From NCBI RefSeq assembly GCF_003201205.1, contig NZ_QICN01000003.1:1-64000 (forward strand): DNA of 64,000 bases. Direction: 5' to 3'. This DNA is from Sinimarinibacterium flocculans (GTDB lineage: Bacteria > Pseudomonadota > Gammaproteobacteria > Nevskiales > Nevskiaceae). Below, piece by piece: positions 7,480 through 16,448 of the stretch; within the stretch, counting starts at the first letter, position 1; every line of letters begins with the position of its first letter. Under the pieces are notes generated by a model. The model made no database searches. It had not been told where the DNA came from and saw only the letters and a list, made by a program, of their open reading frames with translations. A program made the position numbers and the translations under genes.

Positions 7480-9420
7480 TTACGCCCCGGACCAGCGGGT
7501 CGGGAACAGCGCGCCGCTGCCGTCGAAGCGCGGCTGCAGCACCGCCGGGTCATCCGGCAGGTCGACGCAGCCGTCGATACCCGTCCGTGCCTCGCCACCG
7601 TTCCAGCGCAGGCCCAGGAACGGCAGACCCAGACGGTTGAAGGCATTGACGAGGCAGACGCGCGTGTCGCCGTCACCGCGCACGAGCTGTGTCGGCAGGC
7701 GGCGACGCGGATCGACCGCGGCCTGACGCGCGCGGATCACGTCGGGCTGGTCGGTCTGGGCGCCGTCGATGCCGAGCGCCCGCCCCAGCTCCCATTGCGC
7801 GGCTTCGACCTCCGGCCCCTCGTCGTAGGTGTGCGGCACGACGAGCATGCAGCCGTCGTGAATCGCGGCGATGTTGCCGGCGGTAAAGCGGTCGAGCCGC
7901 GAACCGAAGACCGTGGACTGCGCGGTCTGCGCGTGCAGATCCTCCGGCGTCTCGCTGCCCGAAAGGTTGTGGATGAAGCGGATGTCCGGATCGAGCGCGC
8001 GCAGTCCGGTCGCGCCGATACCGCTGGCGGCGTAGTACGAACGCTCGGTCAGGCCGTACTGCTCGACGAGGCGCACGAGCCGGGGATAGTCGAGAACGAA
8101 TTTCATGTCGAGCTCGACGCCGCCACCGACCGACGCGGCGAGTTCCAGCACCTCCTCGAGCCGCGGAATGCGCGTACCGGCATAGGGGCCGCCGGCCCAG
8201 GGCGCGAAGTCGGCGGCATCGAGGCGGCTCAGTTCGGCCCAGGTCTTGGTCGCGGCGGCGCCTTCGCCGTCGGTGGTGCGATCGACGGTGTCGTCGTGCA
8301 GCGAGAACAGCACACCGTCGAGCGAGGTGCGCACATCCACCTCGACGGTATCGGCGCCGTAGGCAAAGGCATGCCGGTAGGCCCACAGCGTGTTCTCCGG
8401 CGCGAGATACTGCGCACCGCGGTGGGCGGAGACGAAGGGCGGCGTCGCGCCGGCATCGGGTGTGCCGGCATCGCGCCAGTGCGCCGGTTCCGGTGTCTGT
8501 GCGCAGGCTTCGTCCGGATGCCGCAGCCGCGTGCGCGCGGCGTCGGCCACGTCGCCGCGCTGGCGCCGCAGGAAGGCGGACAGACCGGCGAGATCGTTGG
8601 TGTTGAGATGGTCAACGCCGGCGTTGTACAGGCGTTGCCATACCGCCTCGCGCGCGGTGCCGGGCGCATCCGGCGTCGCCCAGAAACGCAGCCGATACCC
8701 GGCCGCTGCCGCCTGCGCCGTGATCGCGTCGAGCTTGGCCGATTCGTCCGCAGGCATTGCCCCGTTGCCGTCCCAGCCGAAGTGCGTGGTCCAGTTGTCC
8801 GAGATCAGCGGCACCAGCGTGGGCGGCGGCGGATCGTCGAGATCGGACAGCCGGCCGTCGATGAACGCGAGCCGATGATCCGTCTGCGCGAGCGTCGCCG
8901 TCGGCCGGTTGCCGGAGAGCACGATCTCGACCGCGCCGGGCACGACGGCGCCGTGGTCGTAGACGCTGAGCATCGGCGCGTAATCCGCCAGCGTGGCTTC
9001 GAGCGCGGCCCAGGTCGTCTGCGCCTCGGTCTTGATGTCGACCAGCAGCTGGAACGGCCGGGTCTGCTGCGGATGGATCGCGCCATAGCGCTCGAAGCGC
9101 GCCATCAGCGGGTCGAGGTAGAGCGTGCGCAGCGTGCGTGCCGCACGGATGTCGATCGCGTCGTGCGCGACGTAAAGCTCGCTGCCGCCGAGGAACCACA
9201 CGTCGGCCTCGACACTCATGAAGCCATGATCGAGCGCATCGGCCAGCGGTCGCGGATGCTCGTAGTCGTTGTGCGCGTGGGCCTGATCCAGCGGCGCGGC
9301 GGAGGCCTCGGCGCCGGGCGTGGCGGAACCCGGCGCGGAAACCGGCGCCTCCGAGTCTCCGAGACAGGCCGTCAGCGGCAGGACCAGGGCAACGAGCAGC
9401 GTCCGGACAGCGATGTTCAT
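7480..9420 (-). CDS. Lipoprotein with two tandem TIM-barrel phosphodiesterase domains (PI-PLC-like + GDPD)
   Basis: The 646-residue protein has a lipoprotein signal ending in LTAC (Cys19). The N-terminal domain (about 46-290) begins HAHNDYEHPRPL, continues MSVEADVW and YVAHD, and resembles PI-PLC/GDPD-superfamily barrels. The C-terminal domain (about 325-600) is a clear glycerophosphodiester phosphodiesterase: HRG in SAHRGAQYLAPENT, VEVDV, and LHDDTVDRTT supply the catalytic His and metal ligands. GDPDs cleave glycerophosphodiesters to glycerol-3-phosphate and an alcohol. Two barrels in one lipid-anchored chain is unusual. It could act on envelope phospholipid breakdown products. Confidence 0.85.
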   Translation of the reverse strand: MNIAVRTLLVALVLPLTACLGDSEAPVSAPGSATPGAEASAAPLDQAHAHNDYEHPRPLADALDHGFMSVEADVWFLGGSELYVAHDAIDIRAARTLRTLYLDPLMARFERYGAIHPQQTRPFQLLVDIKTEAQTTWAALEATLADYAPMLSVYDHGAVVPGAVEIVLSGNRPTATLAQTDHRLAFIDGRLSDLDDPPPPTLVPLISDNWTTHFGWDGNGAMPADESAKLDAITAQAAAAGYRLRFWATPDAPGTAREAVWQRLYNAGVDHLNTNDLAGLSAFLRRQRGDVADAARTRLRHPDEACAQTPEPAHWRDAGTPDAGATPPFVSAHRGAQYLAPENTLWAYRHAFAYGADTVEVDVRTSLDGVLFSLHDDTVDRTTDGEGAAATKTWAELSRLDAADFAPWAGGPYAGTRIPRLEEVLELAASVGGGVELDMKFVLDYPRLVRLVEQYGLTERSYYAASGIGATGLRALDPDIRFIHNLSGSETPEDLHAQTAQSTVFGSRLDRFTAGNIAAIHDGCMLVVPHTYDEGPEVEAAQWELGRALGIDGAQTDQPDVIRARQAAVDPRRRLPTQLVRGDGDTRVCLVNAFNRLGLPFLGLRWNGGEARTGIDGCVDLPDDPAVLQPRFDGSGALFPTRWSGA

Positions 9421-9598
9421 CCGTTTCTGGCGGTGAGGAGCGGGCCGCGCAGTCTAGGAAGCGAAGGTTGCGGTTCGGATGCAGGCGTCGGCCCAGCGCC
9501 CGTGCCGTGGTTTCCGGCCCGATCGTCCCGCCGGGCGCGGCCGGGCTGCGTACACTAGGCGCCTCGCCTCCAGAGCCTGCCCCCGAGGACTCTTGAAC

Positions 9599-10162
9599 AT
9601 GTGGTTGGCTGCCATCGTCTTCGTCTTTGCCATCGCCGCGCTGCTGCTGGCCATCCGCCTGCTGCGGCAACTGCCGGACGACACCGCACCGGCGGAGCGC
9701 TACCGCAGCCGCGGCCCGCTGCTCAGTGCGGCGGAACGCTCGTTCTTCGGCGTGCTGCAGCAGGCGGCGGACGACGACAAGCTGGTGTTCGCGAAGGTGC
9801 GCGTCGCCGACGTGCTCAGCCCCGAGCGCGGTCTGCGCGGCGGCAAGTGGCAGCGCGCCTTCAACCGCATCAGCGCCAAGCATTTCGACTTCCTGCTGTG
9901 CGATGCCGCGGAGGTCAGCCCGATGATCGCGATCGAACTCGACGACGCCTCGCATGCCGGCGACAAGGCGCGGGCGCGCGACGCCTTCGTCGATGCCGCC
10001 TGCGCCTCGGCCGGGCTGCCGGTGCTGCGCATCCCCGCGCAGGAGGCCTACTCGGTCCAGGACCTCGCGGCGCAGATCGCCGAGCGCCTGCGCCCCCCGG
10101 AAGCGACCCTGCCCAAATCCGTGCCCACGGGCCGCAGCCAGCGCATCGAGCCACGGCTGTAG
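9599..10162 (+). CDS. DUF2726-type membrane-anchored protein
   Basis: The 187-residue protein has one N-terminal transmembrane helix (residues 2-22). A soluble domain follows with the DUF2726 pattern: LLSAAERSFFGVLQQA, VFAKVRVADVL, and FDFLLCDA ... IAIELDDASH, which recalls a restriction-endonuclease-like fold. The family has no firmly known function. The start at 9599 places the membrane helix at the N-terminus. It is divergent from the tandem phosphodiesterase gene. Confidence 0.8.
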   Translation: MWLAAIVFVFAIAALLLAIRLLRQLPDDTAPAERYRSRGPLLSAAERSFFGVLQQAADDDKLVFAKVRVADVLSPERGLRGGKWQRAFNRISAKHFDFLLCDAAEVSPMIAIELDDASHAGDKARARDAFVDAACASAGLPVLRIPAQEAYSVQDLAAQIAERLRPPEATLPKSVPTGRSQRIEPRL

Positions 10163-10286
10163 TCATGCGGCGTGTCGGGCGCCGCCCGACTGCCCGGCGG
10201 GCCCGTTCAGGCGCCAGCCAGCGCCGGCGCGGCTCAATGGTCGCCACGATGCACGATGGGGTGCAGCCGACGGAGGCCAACCAGCG

Positions 10287-10745
10287 ATGAGCGGCCACAT
10301 GACCACGCAGCAGTTCCTGATTCGCGATATCGATGCGCATGTCGCCCGCCCGGCGGTGGCGGAAGCCGATGCGCGCGAGGCACAGCGTGCGCTGCGCTCG
10401 CGGTATGCGGCACTGATCGCGCGGTTCTCCGACGCGGCGGAACGCGACAGCGAGGAAGGCGACATGGCGCGCCGGCGCTACGCCAAGATCATGGCGATGG
10501 ACAACGCCCACCCGCTGCGCGCGGCGCTGAGCATGCTGCGTCACGGGCAGACGCTCACCGGTGCCGAAGTGGCGGCGATCGTCGTCGGCGCCGAGCGTGG
10601 CGAGGCGATCACCGGCGCGGTGCGCATGCTGATCGACGCGCCGCAGCAGCTGCCGGCACCGGAAGTGGCCGAAGAGATCCGCGCCTACGTGGCCGCATCA
10701 GACAGCCCCGCGTTCCACGAACTGCAGCGCGCGCTGCGGCATTGA
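10287..10745 (+). CDS. Hypothetical soluble protein
   Basis: The 152-residue protein is mainly helical, with no signal peptide and no membrane segment. It has an Arg/Ala-rich first half and a later stretch (GAEVAAIVVGAERGEAITGAV) that could be a small helical-bundle domain. I do not recognise the family. It lies 124 bp after the DUF2726 gene on the same strand. The codon pattern is typical of the neighbourhood, so the gene is probably real. Confidence 0.6.
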   Translation: MSGHMTTQQFLIRDIDAHVARPAVAEADAREAQRALRSRYAALIARFSDAAERDSEEGDMARRRYAKIMAMDNAHPLRAALSMLRHGQTLTGAEVAAIVVGAERGEAITGAVRMLIDAPQQLPAPEVAEEIRAYVAASDSPAFHELQRALRH

Positions 10746-10806
10746 TCCGCTGACCCGCTCCACGATGCGTTCGTAGGAACGCCTTCAGCCGCCCCTGCGG
10801 GCTTCG

Positions 10807-12168
10807 CTACTCGACGTCGTCGCAGCTCCACTCGTTCTCGGGCTGCTGCAGCACCTCGATCATGCGCGCCGGACGGTCGCTCATGATGCCGTCGACGCCC
10901 ATCTGCAGCAGCTCGACCATCTCGTCGCAGTCGTCGATCGTCCAGGCATGCACGGCCAGGCCGGCGGCATGGGCATCGTCGACGAAATCCTCGCTCAGGA
11001 CGGTCAGCTCGATCGGCTCGGGAATCTGGCCGATGCTGGCGGTGCTGCGCGGTACCTGGAATGCCTGGTGGATGGCCAGCGGCAGCATCGGCAGCGGACC
11101 GCTGCTGGTCAGCAGCAGCGCCGCGACCTGCACCGTGGGCACTGAGGTACTGACGCAGGGCGCAGAGAGCTTGAACAGCGTCGCGGTGTGGTCGAGGAAG
11201 CTCGCGACCATCACGTCGGTGGCGCGGCCGTAGCGCAGGAGCAAGGACGCGACCTGTGCCTCGTAGGAACCGGTGCCGCTGACGCTGGGCTTGAGTTCGA
11301 CATTGAGCAGGTGGTCCGGGAAGGCGCGCAGCGCCTCTTCGAGCGTCGGGATGCGGAAATCCTCGGCGCGATAGCCCGGCGGCGGCGCGCGCTCACCGGT
11401 GGCGATCCCGCGGAAGGCGTAGGCGCTGTCGGCGGCATCGTGCGGCGTACCCTGCCCCGGCACGAACCAGTACGCCGCGTCCAGTGCCTGCAACTCGGCG
11501 AGCGTCATCGACTCCACCGTGCCGCTGCCGTTCGTGGTGCGATCGACCGTGGTGTCGTGCAGCACCACCAGTTCCCCGTCCGCAGTGGCGTAGACGTCCA
11601 TCTCCAGCACGTCGGCGCCCAGGCGCGCAGACTCGCGGTAGGCATACAGCGTGTTCTCCGGAAACTCGCGCACACCGCCGCGATGGGCGAAACCGATCGG
11701 CCGCCGCTCGAGCCACGGATTTTCGGTCGGCGGCAGCAGGCAGGGCATGTCGTCGTTGGCGATGATCCCCTGGGCGCTGCCGTCGGTGATCGCGGCGCCG
11801 CGCGCATCGTGCAGGTCGACTGCGAAACGCCGCGCCGGCGCGTCGGCATCATCGCCGATCAGCGTGATCCCGATGCTGCGCACGCGCTGGCCTGCGGCGA
11901 AGGCGAGCGTGCCGGACTGTGCGACGTAGTGCTGGCCCGCCAGCGCGTCGAGATCGCGCGTCGACCACGCCACCTCGGCCAGGCCGTCCGCAGTCCCGGA
12001 ACGCACGACATCGAAGCGCAACACGCCGGGTTCGCCCGCCGATCCCTCCGGCGCCGCAGCGTCGAACACGTGCAGGGTCGCTTCGGAAAGCGCACTACCG
12101 GAACCGCCGTCGCCGCAGGCAGACAGCATCAGCGCCGCACCCAGCAGCGCGCCACGTGACATCGACAT
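10807..12168 (-). CDS. Lipoprotein with Calx-beta and glycerophosphodiester phosphodiesterase domains
   Basis: The 453-residue protein carries a lipobox (LSAC, Cys18). It then has a Calx-beta-like region (about 30-140; FDVVRSGTADGLAEVAWSTRD, IIANDD), a fold usually found in secreted calcium-binding or adhesive proteins. A GDPD domain (about 150-440) contains FAHRGGVREFPENT, EMDV, VLHDTTVDRTTNGSG, NVELKP and a closing GVDGIMSDRPA. It should hydrolyse glycerophosphodiesters at the cell envelope. It is the second GDPD-type lipoprotein within 5 kb, on the same strand, but its architecture differs from the one at 7480-9420. Confidence 0.88.
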   Translation of the reverse strand: MSMSRGALLGAALMLSACGDGGSGSALSEATLHVFDAAAPEGSAGEPGVLRFDVVRSGTADGLAEVAWSTRDLDALAGQHYVAQSGTLAFAAGQRVRSIGITLIGDDADAPARRFAVDLHDARGAAITDGSAQGIIANDDMPCLLPPTENPWLERRPIGFAHRGGVREFPENTLYAYRESARLGADVLEMDVYATADGELVVLHDTTVDRTTNGSGTVESMTLAELQALDAAYWFVPGQGTPHDAADSAYAFRGIATGERAPPPGYRAEDFRIPTLEEALRAFPDHLLNVELKPSVSGTGSYEAQVASLLLRYGRATDVMVASFLDHTATLFKLSAPCVSTSVPTVQVAALLLTSSGPLPMLPLAIHQAFQVPRSTASIGQIPEPIELTVLSEDFVDDAHAAGLAVHAWTIDDCDEMVELLQMGVDGIMSDRPARMIEVLQQPENEWSCDDVE

Positions 12169-12195
12169 GTGCTCTCCCCCGACCGGTCGGTTTCG

Positions 12196-13101
12196 TTACG
12201 GCGCGGATTCTCGCAGCTGCACCACGCGCCCGTCTTCGGCATGGAGCACGGTGATGAAACCCTCGCCCAGGCGTCCGGCATACGCCCGCCCCGCCACCAG
12301 CCACAACTGCCCACGGCGGAACGCGCGGAACGGCGCCTGGTTCGCCGCCTGCTCGGCACCGTAGACCTCGGCCCACACCGCTCGCGCGGCGGCGATCGCC
12401 GCCCTGCCGTCGGCGAGCGCGCCACGCGGCGCGACATCCGCCACGGTCTGCTGCGCATCGACGTTGGCCAGGTAGTAGTCGGCCCACGGCAGCCATTCGG
12501 CGTTGTCGGCGGCATCGCTGAGCAGGCGCGACGGCCGCGCCTCGCGCAGGTGAAGATCGTAGGGCGGCGCCCAGGTCTCCGGCAGCGGCACCGCCCGCTC
12601 TCCGAGCAGCCGGTTGAGCGCCGTGCGCGCATCGCGGGCGACGTCGATCGGCGATGGCGGATCGGCCGGCCGCAGGTAGACGATGCGTTGCTGCCCGTCC
12701 GCCACAAGGAACCACGGCGTGCGCTCGATGCCGTAGCGGTCGATCAGCGCATCGCCATCGAGCAGCAGCGGGAAGCTCAGGCCGCGCTCGCGCATCGTCG
12801 CCACCGGGTCGCCGTTCTCCTTGATGTTGATCGTCCACAGCTTCACGCCGCGGTCGCGGTAGTCCTCCCAGATGTCCTGCACGTACGGCTGCAGCGCACG
12901 GCTGTACGGACACCACGACGGCCAGAACAGCAGCACCGTGGGCTGCCCCTGGGCATCGGCGGGATAGGAGACGGTCTCGCCGTCCGGCGTCTTCAGCGTC
13001 CACGCCGGCGCCCGCGACGCCGCGAGCGAGGCGGCCGGGAGCGTCAGCAGCAAGGCCGCCGCCGCGGCGAGCAACACCTCAGTGTGGTGCCTTGCTCGCA
13101 T
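12196..13101 (-). CDS. Secreted thioredoxin-fold (TlpA-like) protein with CPYS active site
   Basis: Starting at the Met that precedes the signal peptide (MRARHH, cleavage near residue 28), the protein has 301 residues. The first half is a TlpA/ResA-like thioredoxin domain: LLFWPSWCPYS at residues 58-67, then a cis-Pro loop (GIERTPWF). The usual CxxC is CPYS, so the resolving cysteine is missing. That argues against classical disulfide reductase activity and for a monothiol or binding role. The C-terminal 150 residues have no domain I recognise. The start overlaps the end of the VOC gene by 23 bp, so the two are likely co-transcribed. Confidence 0.75.
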   Translation of the reverse strand: MRARHHTEVLLAAAAALLLTLPAASLAASRAPAWTLKTPDGETVSYPADAQGQPTVLLFWPSWCPYSRALQPYVQDIWEDYRDRGVKLWTINIKENGDPVATMRERGLSFPLLLDGDALIDRYGIERTPWFLVADGQQRIVYLRPADPPSPIDVARDARTALNRLLGERAVPLPETWAPPYDLHLREARPSRLLSDAADNAEWLPWADYYLANVDAQQTVADVAPRGALADGRAAIAAARAVWAEVYGAEQAANQAPFRAFRRGQLWLVAGRAYAGRLGEGFITVLHAEDGRVVQLRESAP

Positions 13102-13750
13102 CGAACTCGCCGACGTGGGTCGCGAACGTCCAGTGATAGCCGTCCGGGTCGACGAAGATCGCGATACGGTCGCCCCAGAACTGGTCGGCCGGGGCCTGCT
13201 GCAGGTCGGCGCCGGCGCGCAGCGCGCGCGCCGCCAGCGCATCGACGTCCGCCACGTAGACGTAGAGCGACAGGCCGAAGCCGCCGCCGACCTCGACCGG
13301 CGCCCGCATCTGCGGGTCCATGCCCTGCGGCGCGAACATGATGCAGGCGTCCCCGAGCCGCATGCCGGCGTGCATGATCTGCCCGCTGTCGTCGCGCATC
13401 AGCTCGCCCTCGACCTTGAAACCGAACGCCGCCTCGTAGAAGGCGACCGACGCCGCGGCGTCACGCACGGTCATGTACGGCGACAGCGCCGGCCAGTTCG
13501 GCGGACGACCGTCCTTGGTCCTGGACGGCTTCTTCGCCGCCGGGCGCTTGCGGGACTTTGCCGGCCTGACGACCTTGGCGGCCGCCTTCTTCGCCGTGCG
13601 CGCGACCTTCTTCACGACACCGGCCGCCTTCTTCACCGGCGTTCTCGACGGCTTGCCTGCCGCCGACTTGCGCGCGGTCTTCGATGCCTTGACCGCCGTG
13701 CGCTTCTTCGCCGGCGCACGCTTGCCGCCTTTCGCCTTCTTGCCGGCCAT
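13079..13750 (-). CDS. Histone H1-like Lys/Ala-rich tail fused to a VOC (PhnB/glyoxalase-like) domain
   Basis: The first 80 or so of 223 residues are almost only Lys, Ala, Arg, Pro, Ser and Thr (repeats such as AKK, KKAAAK, RKRPAAKKPS), like bacterial histone H1/AlgP tails. Residues 84-215 form a vicinal-oxygen-chelate domain (YMTVRDAAASVAFYEAAFGF, FVDPDGYHWTFATHV), of the PhnB/glyoxalase class that often lacks known substrates. The basic tail could bind DNA, RNA or polyphosphate and bring the VOC domain to the nucleoid. That is inference. The gene is followed by the thioredoxin-fold gene with a short overlap. Confidence 0.82.
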   Translation of the reverse strand: MAGKKAKGGKRAPAKKRTAVKASKTARKSAAGKPSRTPVKKAAGVVKKVARTAKKAAAKVVRPAKSRKRPAAKKPSRTKDGRPPNWPALSPYMTVRDAAASVAFYEAAFGFKVEGELMRDDSGQIMHAGMRLGDACIMFAPQGMDPQMRAPVEVGGGFGLSLYVYVADVDALAARALRAGADLQQAPADQFWGDRIAIFVDPDGYHWTFATHVGEFDASKAPH

Positions 13751-13864
13751 GGACGACTCCTGCTGGAAACGGGACGGTCAGCTTAGCGCGGCAAAGATGA
13801 AGGCCACCACCGCAGCCACGGGCCCGGCGCTAAGATGCACGCCCCTTTTTGGTCCGCCGCACCG

Positions 13865-14830
13865 ATGCAGCTCGCACTCGCCCCGATGGAAGGCCTGGTC
13901 GACGACGTCATGCGCGACGTGCTCACGCGCGTCGGCGGCGTGGACTGGTGCGTGACCGAGTTCGTGCGCGTGACCGACCGGCTGCTGCCGGCACGCTGCT
14001 TTCACGCGCTGGCGCCGGAGCTGCGTCGCGGCGCCCGCACCGCCGCCGGCACGACGATGCGCGTGCAGTTGCTCGGCTCGGACCCGGTCTGCCTTGCCGA
14101 CAACGCGGCGCTGGCGTGCACGCTGGGCGCACCGGCGATCGACCTCAATTTCGGCTGCCCGGCGAAGACCGTGAACCGCTCGCGCGGCGGCGCCGTGCTG
14201 CTCGACGAACCCGAGCTGCTGCACGCGATCCTGCGCGCGGTACGCGCCGCGGTGCCGGCCACGATCCCGGTCACGGCGAAGATGCGGCTCGGGTACGCCG
14301 ATACGCATCGCGCACTCGATTGCGCCCGCGCGCTCGTCGACGGCGGCGCGCAGCAGCTCGTGGTACATGCGCGCACCAAGCTCGACGGCTACCGGCCGCC
14401 GGCGCACTGGGAGTGGATCGCGCGCATCCGCGACGTCGTCGACGTCCCGGTGTTCGCGAACGGCGAGATCTGGAGCGTGGACGACTGGCGCCGTTGTCGC
14501 GCGGTCAGCGGCGCACACGACTTCATGCTCGGTCGCGGCCTCGTCGCCTGCCCCGACCTGGCACTGCAAATTGCTGCCGCGCAGGCCGGGCGCGCGTACA
14601 CGCCGATGGACTGGCAGGCGCTGCACCCTTGCGTGCAGGACTACTGGCGGCAGGTCCGCGCCAAGCTCGCGCCGCGCTTCGCGCCCGGCCGCATCAAGCA
14701 GTGGCTCAAGGCGCTGTCGCGCAGCTACCCGCAGGCCGCCCGCCTGTTCGACGCCCTGCGCCGCGAGCAGGACTGCCGCGTGCTCGACCGCGCGCTGGGC
14801 ATCGACGAAAACCTGCCGCGCGCCGCGTGA
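13865..14830 (+). CDS. dusC: tRNA-dihydrouridine(16) synthase DusC
   Basis: The 321-residue protein is an FMN-dependent enzyme that reduces uridine (position 16 in E. coli tRNA) to dihydrouridine. Visible signatures are the opening [11 protein letters not shown], the subfamily-specific C-V-T-E-F-V-R-V, and the catalytic-cysteine motif [35 protein letters not shown] and FANGEIW follow. The start at 13865 matches the DusC N-terminus; an upstream ATG at 13835 would add ten residues that do not fit the family. Confidence 0.93.
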   Translation: MQLALAPMEGLVDDVMRDVLTRVGGVDWCVTEFVRVTDRLLPARCFHALAPELRRGARTAAGTTMRVQLLGSDPVCLADNAALACTLGAPAIDLNFGCPAKTVNRSRGGAVLLDEPELLHAILRAVRAAVPATIPVTAKMRLGYADTHRALDCARALVDGGAQQLVVHARTKLDGYRPPAHWEWIARIRDVVDVPVFANGEIWSVDDWRRCRAVSGAHDFMLGRGLVACPDLALQIAAAQAGRAYTPMDWQALHPCVQDYWRQVRAKLAPRFAPGRIKQWLKALSRSYPQAARLFDALRREQDCRVLDRALGIDENLPRAA

Positions 14831-14832
14831 AC

Positions 14833-14862
14833 AAAAAAAGGCCCGGGGGAGTCGACCGGGCC
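14833..14862 (-). terminator. Rho-independent terminator, minus strand
   Basis: The stem GGCCCGG (14840-14846) pairs with CCGGGCC (14856-14862). Read on the minus strand it is followed by seven Ts (14833-14839). It serves the small minus-strand gene ending at 14904. The plus-strand dusC has no T-run here. Confidence 0.85.
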
Positions 14863-14903
14863 GGAGTTGCAGCATCGAAATGCTGCTCAGGGCACGCAGG
14901 GTT

Positions 14904-15197
14904 TCAGAAAGCCATCCATCCTTCTTCGTCGAGCGGCAGGTCGAGCTGATCCGGCCGCGCCCAGCCGATGCGACCGCTGGTCAGCGACAGCACCTGCTGG
15001 CGCCACGACCAGCGACCGTCGCTCGGTCCGATCAGGCGCAGGCCGGACAGCACCAGCAGCGGCTTGCCGCGCAGGCCGTCGTGGACGGCATTCATGTCCG
15101 CGTCCGGACGAAAGCGCAGGCGCACGCCGACCGGCCACTGACTGCGGGGACGGGTCGGGATCTGTTCGGTCGCGGGGACGATCTCGGGCTGGGCCAT
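14904..15197 (-). CDS. Hypothetical small protein
   Basis: The 97-residue protein (MAQPEIVPATEQIP at the start, DQLDLPLDEEGWMAF at the end) is not one I recognise. It is soluble, Trp- and Pro-containing, with a strand-rich middle (GVRLRFRPDAD, KPLLVLSGLRLIG). An upstream in-frame start at 15266 would add 23 unconvincing residues. The dedicated terminator just downstream supports it as a real gene. Function unknown. Confidence 0.6.
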   Translation of the reverse strand: MAQPEIVPATEQIPTRPRSQWPVGVRLRFRPDADMNAVHDGLRGKPLLVLSGLRLIGPSDGRWSWRQQVLSLTSGRIGWARPDQLDLPLDEEGWMAF

Positions 15198-15370
15198 CGT
15201 AATGCTCGGCGGGTTGACGACGATGACATTGTCTCCGGGCCGGCCACGCGGCGGTTCCGTGCACACCCGGAAAACAGATGTAAGCCTTTGCCGACAGCTG
15301 GCATCGGTCCTGTCCGTCAGGGGTCAGGGCTGCCGATAGAATGCCGTCGGGCCTGTCGGAGCGACGCATC

Positions 15371-15949
15371 ATGGAAGACTGGGTATACCGCGCGCTCGAG
15401 AAGTGGCCGAACGTGCCGGCCCTGTTCGGCTGGCTGGGCCTGGACCGGCGCGGCCGCTGGACGATCCGCGGCGAGATCATCAGCCGCCCGCAGATCATCG
15501 ACACGATCAACCCGAACTACGCCGCCGACGAACACGGCCGCTGGTACTTCCAGAACGGACCGCAGCGCGGCTACGTGACGCTGGAGTCGGCGCCGCTGGT
15601 GCTGCGCACCGATGGCGCCGGCCGGCTGATAACGCATACCGGGCAGCGCGTCGACCGCGCCGAGGCCGGCTGGCTCGACGAGCACGGCGCGCTGTGGCTA
15701 CGCACCGCGCACGGTCCGGCGGTGCTCGAAGGCGAGGACCTGCACTGGGTGCTCGAGCGTCTGCGCGGACCGCGCACGCCGGTCGACGAGGAGCTGCTCG
15801 CCGAAGCGCTGGCGCTGCCGTCGGGGGCGCAGACGACGCTGTCGCTGCGCTTCGACGACGGCACGCTGGCACTCGGCCGCCTCGACTTGGAGGCCGCGCC
15901 GCAGGCGCTCGGCTTCGTGCGCGAGCCGCAACCGTTGAGCGGCGAGTAG
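15371..15949 (+). CDS. Conserved proteobacterial protein of unknown function (DUF29xx-like)
   Basis: The 192-residue protein opens MEDWVYRALEKWPNVPALFGW and continues GRWTIRGE, INPNYAADEHGRWYFQNGPQRGYV. I associate this pattern with a widespread but uncharacterised proteobacterial family (I recall DUF2944/2946 but am not certain). It is soluble, with no signal peptide. A GGAG sequence about 9 nt upstream supports the start at 15371. It converges on the HIT gene. Confidence 0.75.
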   Translation: MEDWVYRALEKWPNVPALFGWLGLDRRGRWTIRGEIISRPQIIDTINPNYAADEHGRWYFQNGPQRGYVTLESAPLVLRTDGAGRLITHTGQRVDRAEAGWLDEHGALWLRTAHGPAVLEGEDLHWVLERLRGPRTPVDEELLAEALALPSGAQTTLSLRFDDGTLALGRLDLEAAPQALGFVREPQPLSGE

Positions 15950-15966
15950 GAGCGCCTCTCGGGGAT

Positions 15967-16416
15967 TCAGCCTGCCATGTGCGCGGCGATACGTGCCGCC
16001 AGTGCGTCCAGCCGTTCGCGCCGCGCCGTCGTCTCGGGCCGCGGAATCAGCAGGGTGCTGACGTGCCAGATCATCCGGCCCAGCGTGCGCACGGTGTCGC
16101 CGCCGTAACGCGGAATCATGTGGATGTGCACATGCGGCACGGTCTGGCTCGCCGCCTTGCCGTCGTTCAGCAGGAAATGCTGCGCCTTGCTGCCGAGTCC
16201 GGCGCGCTGGGCCGCGCCGACGCGACGCGCGACGTCCCACAGGTGGGCGCGCACGACCGGATCGAGCGCGTCGATCGTGGTGACCGACTGACGCGGAACG
16301 ACCAGCACGTGGCCGGCGGTGATCGGGTTGATGTCCATGAACGCGACGCAGTGTTCGTCGCGGTGGGCAAAGCTGGCCGGCAGCCGGCCGGCGATGATGG
16401 CGTCGAATACGGTCAT
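15967..16416 (-). CDS. HIT-family nucleotide-binding protein
   Basis: The 149-residue protein has the histidine-triad motif HVHIHMIPR near residues 95-103. It also has the upstream family pattern FMDINPITAGHVLVVPR. HIT proteins hydrolyse or bind nucleotides and nucleoside phosphoramidates through the central His of the triad. The exact substrate cannot be set from sequence. It sits 33 bp downstream of tex and is read in the same direction, so the two may be co-transcribed. Confidence 0.92.
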   Translation of the reverse strand: MTVFDAIIAGRLPASFAHRDEHCVAFMDINPITAGHVLVVPRQSVTTIDALDPVVRAHLWDVARRVGAAQRAGLGSKAQHFLLNDGKAASQTVPHVHIHMIPRYGGDTVRTLGRMIWHVSTLLIPRPETTARRERLDALAARIAAHMAG

Positions 16417-16448
16417 GGGCGCTCCTGTCGATCGCGGATCGTCGGCCT

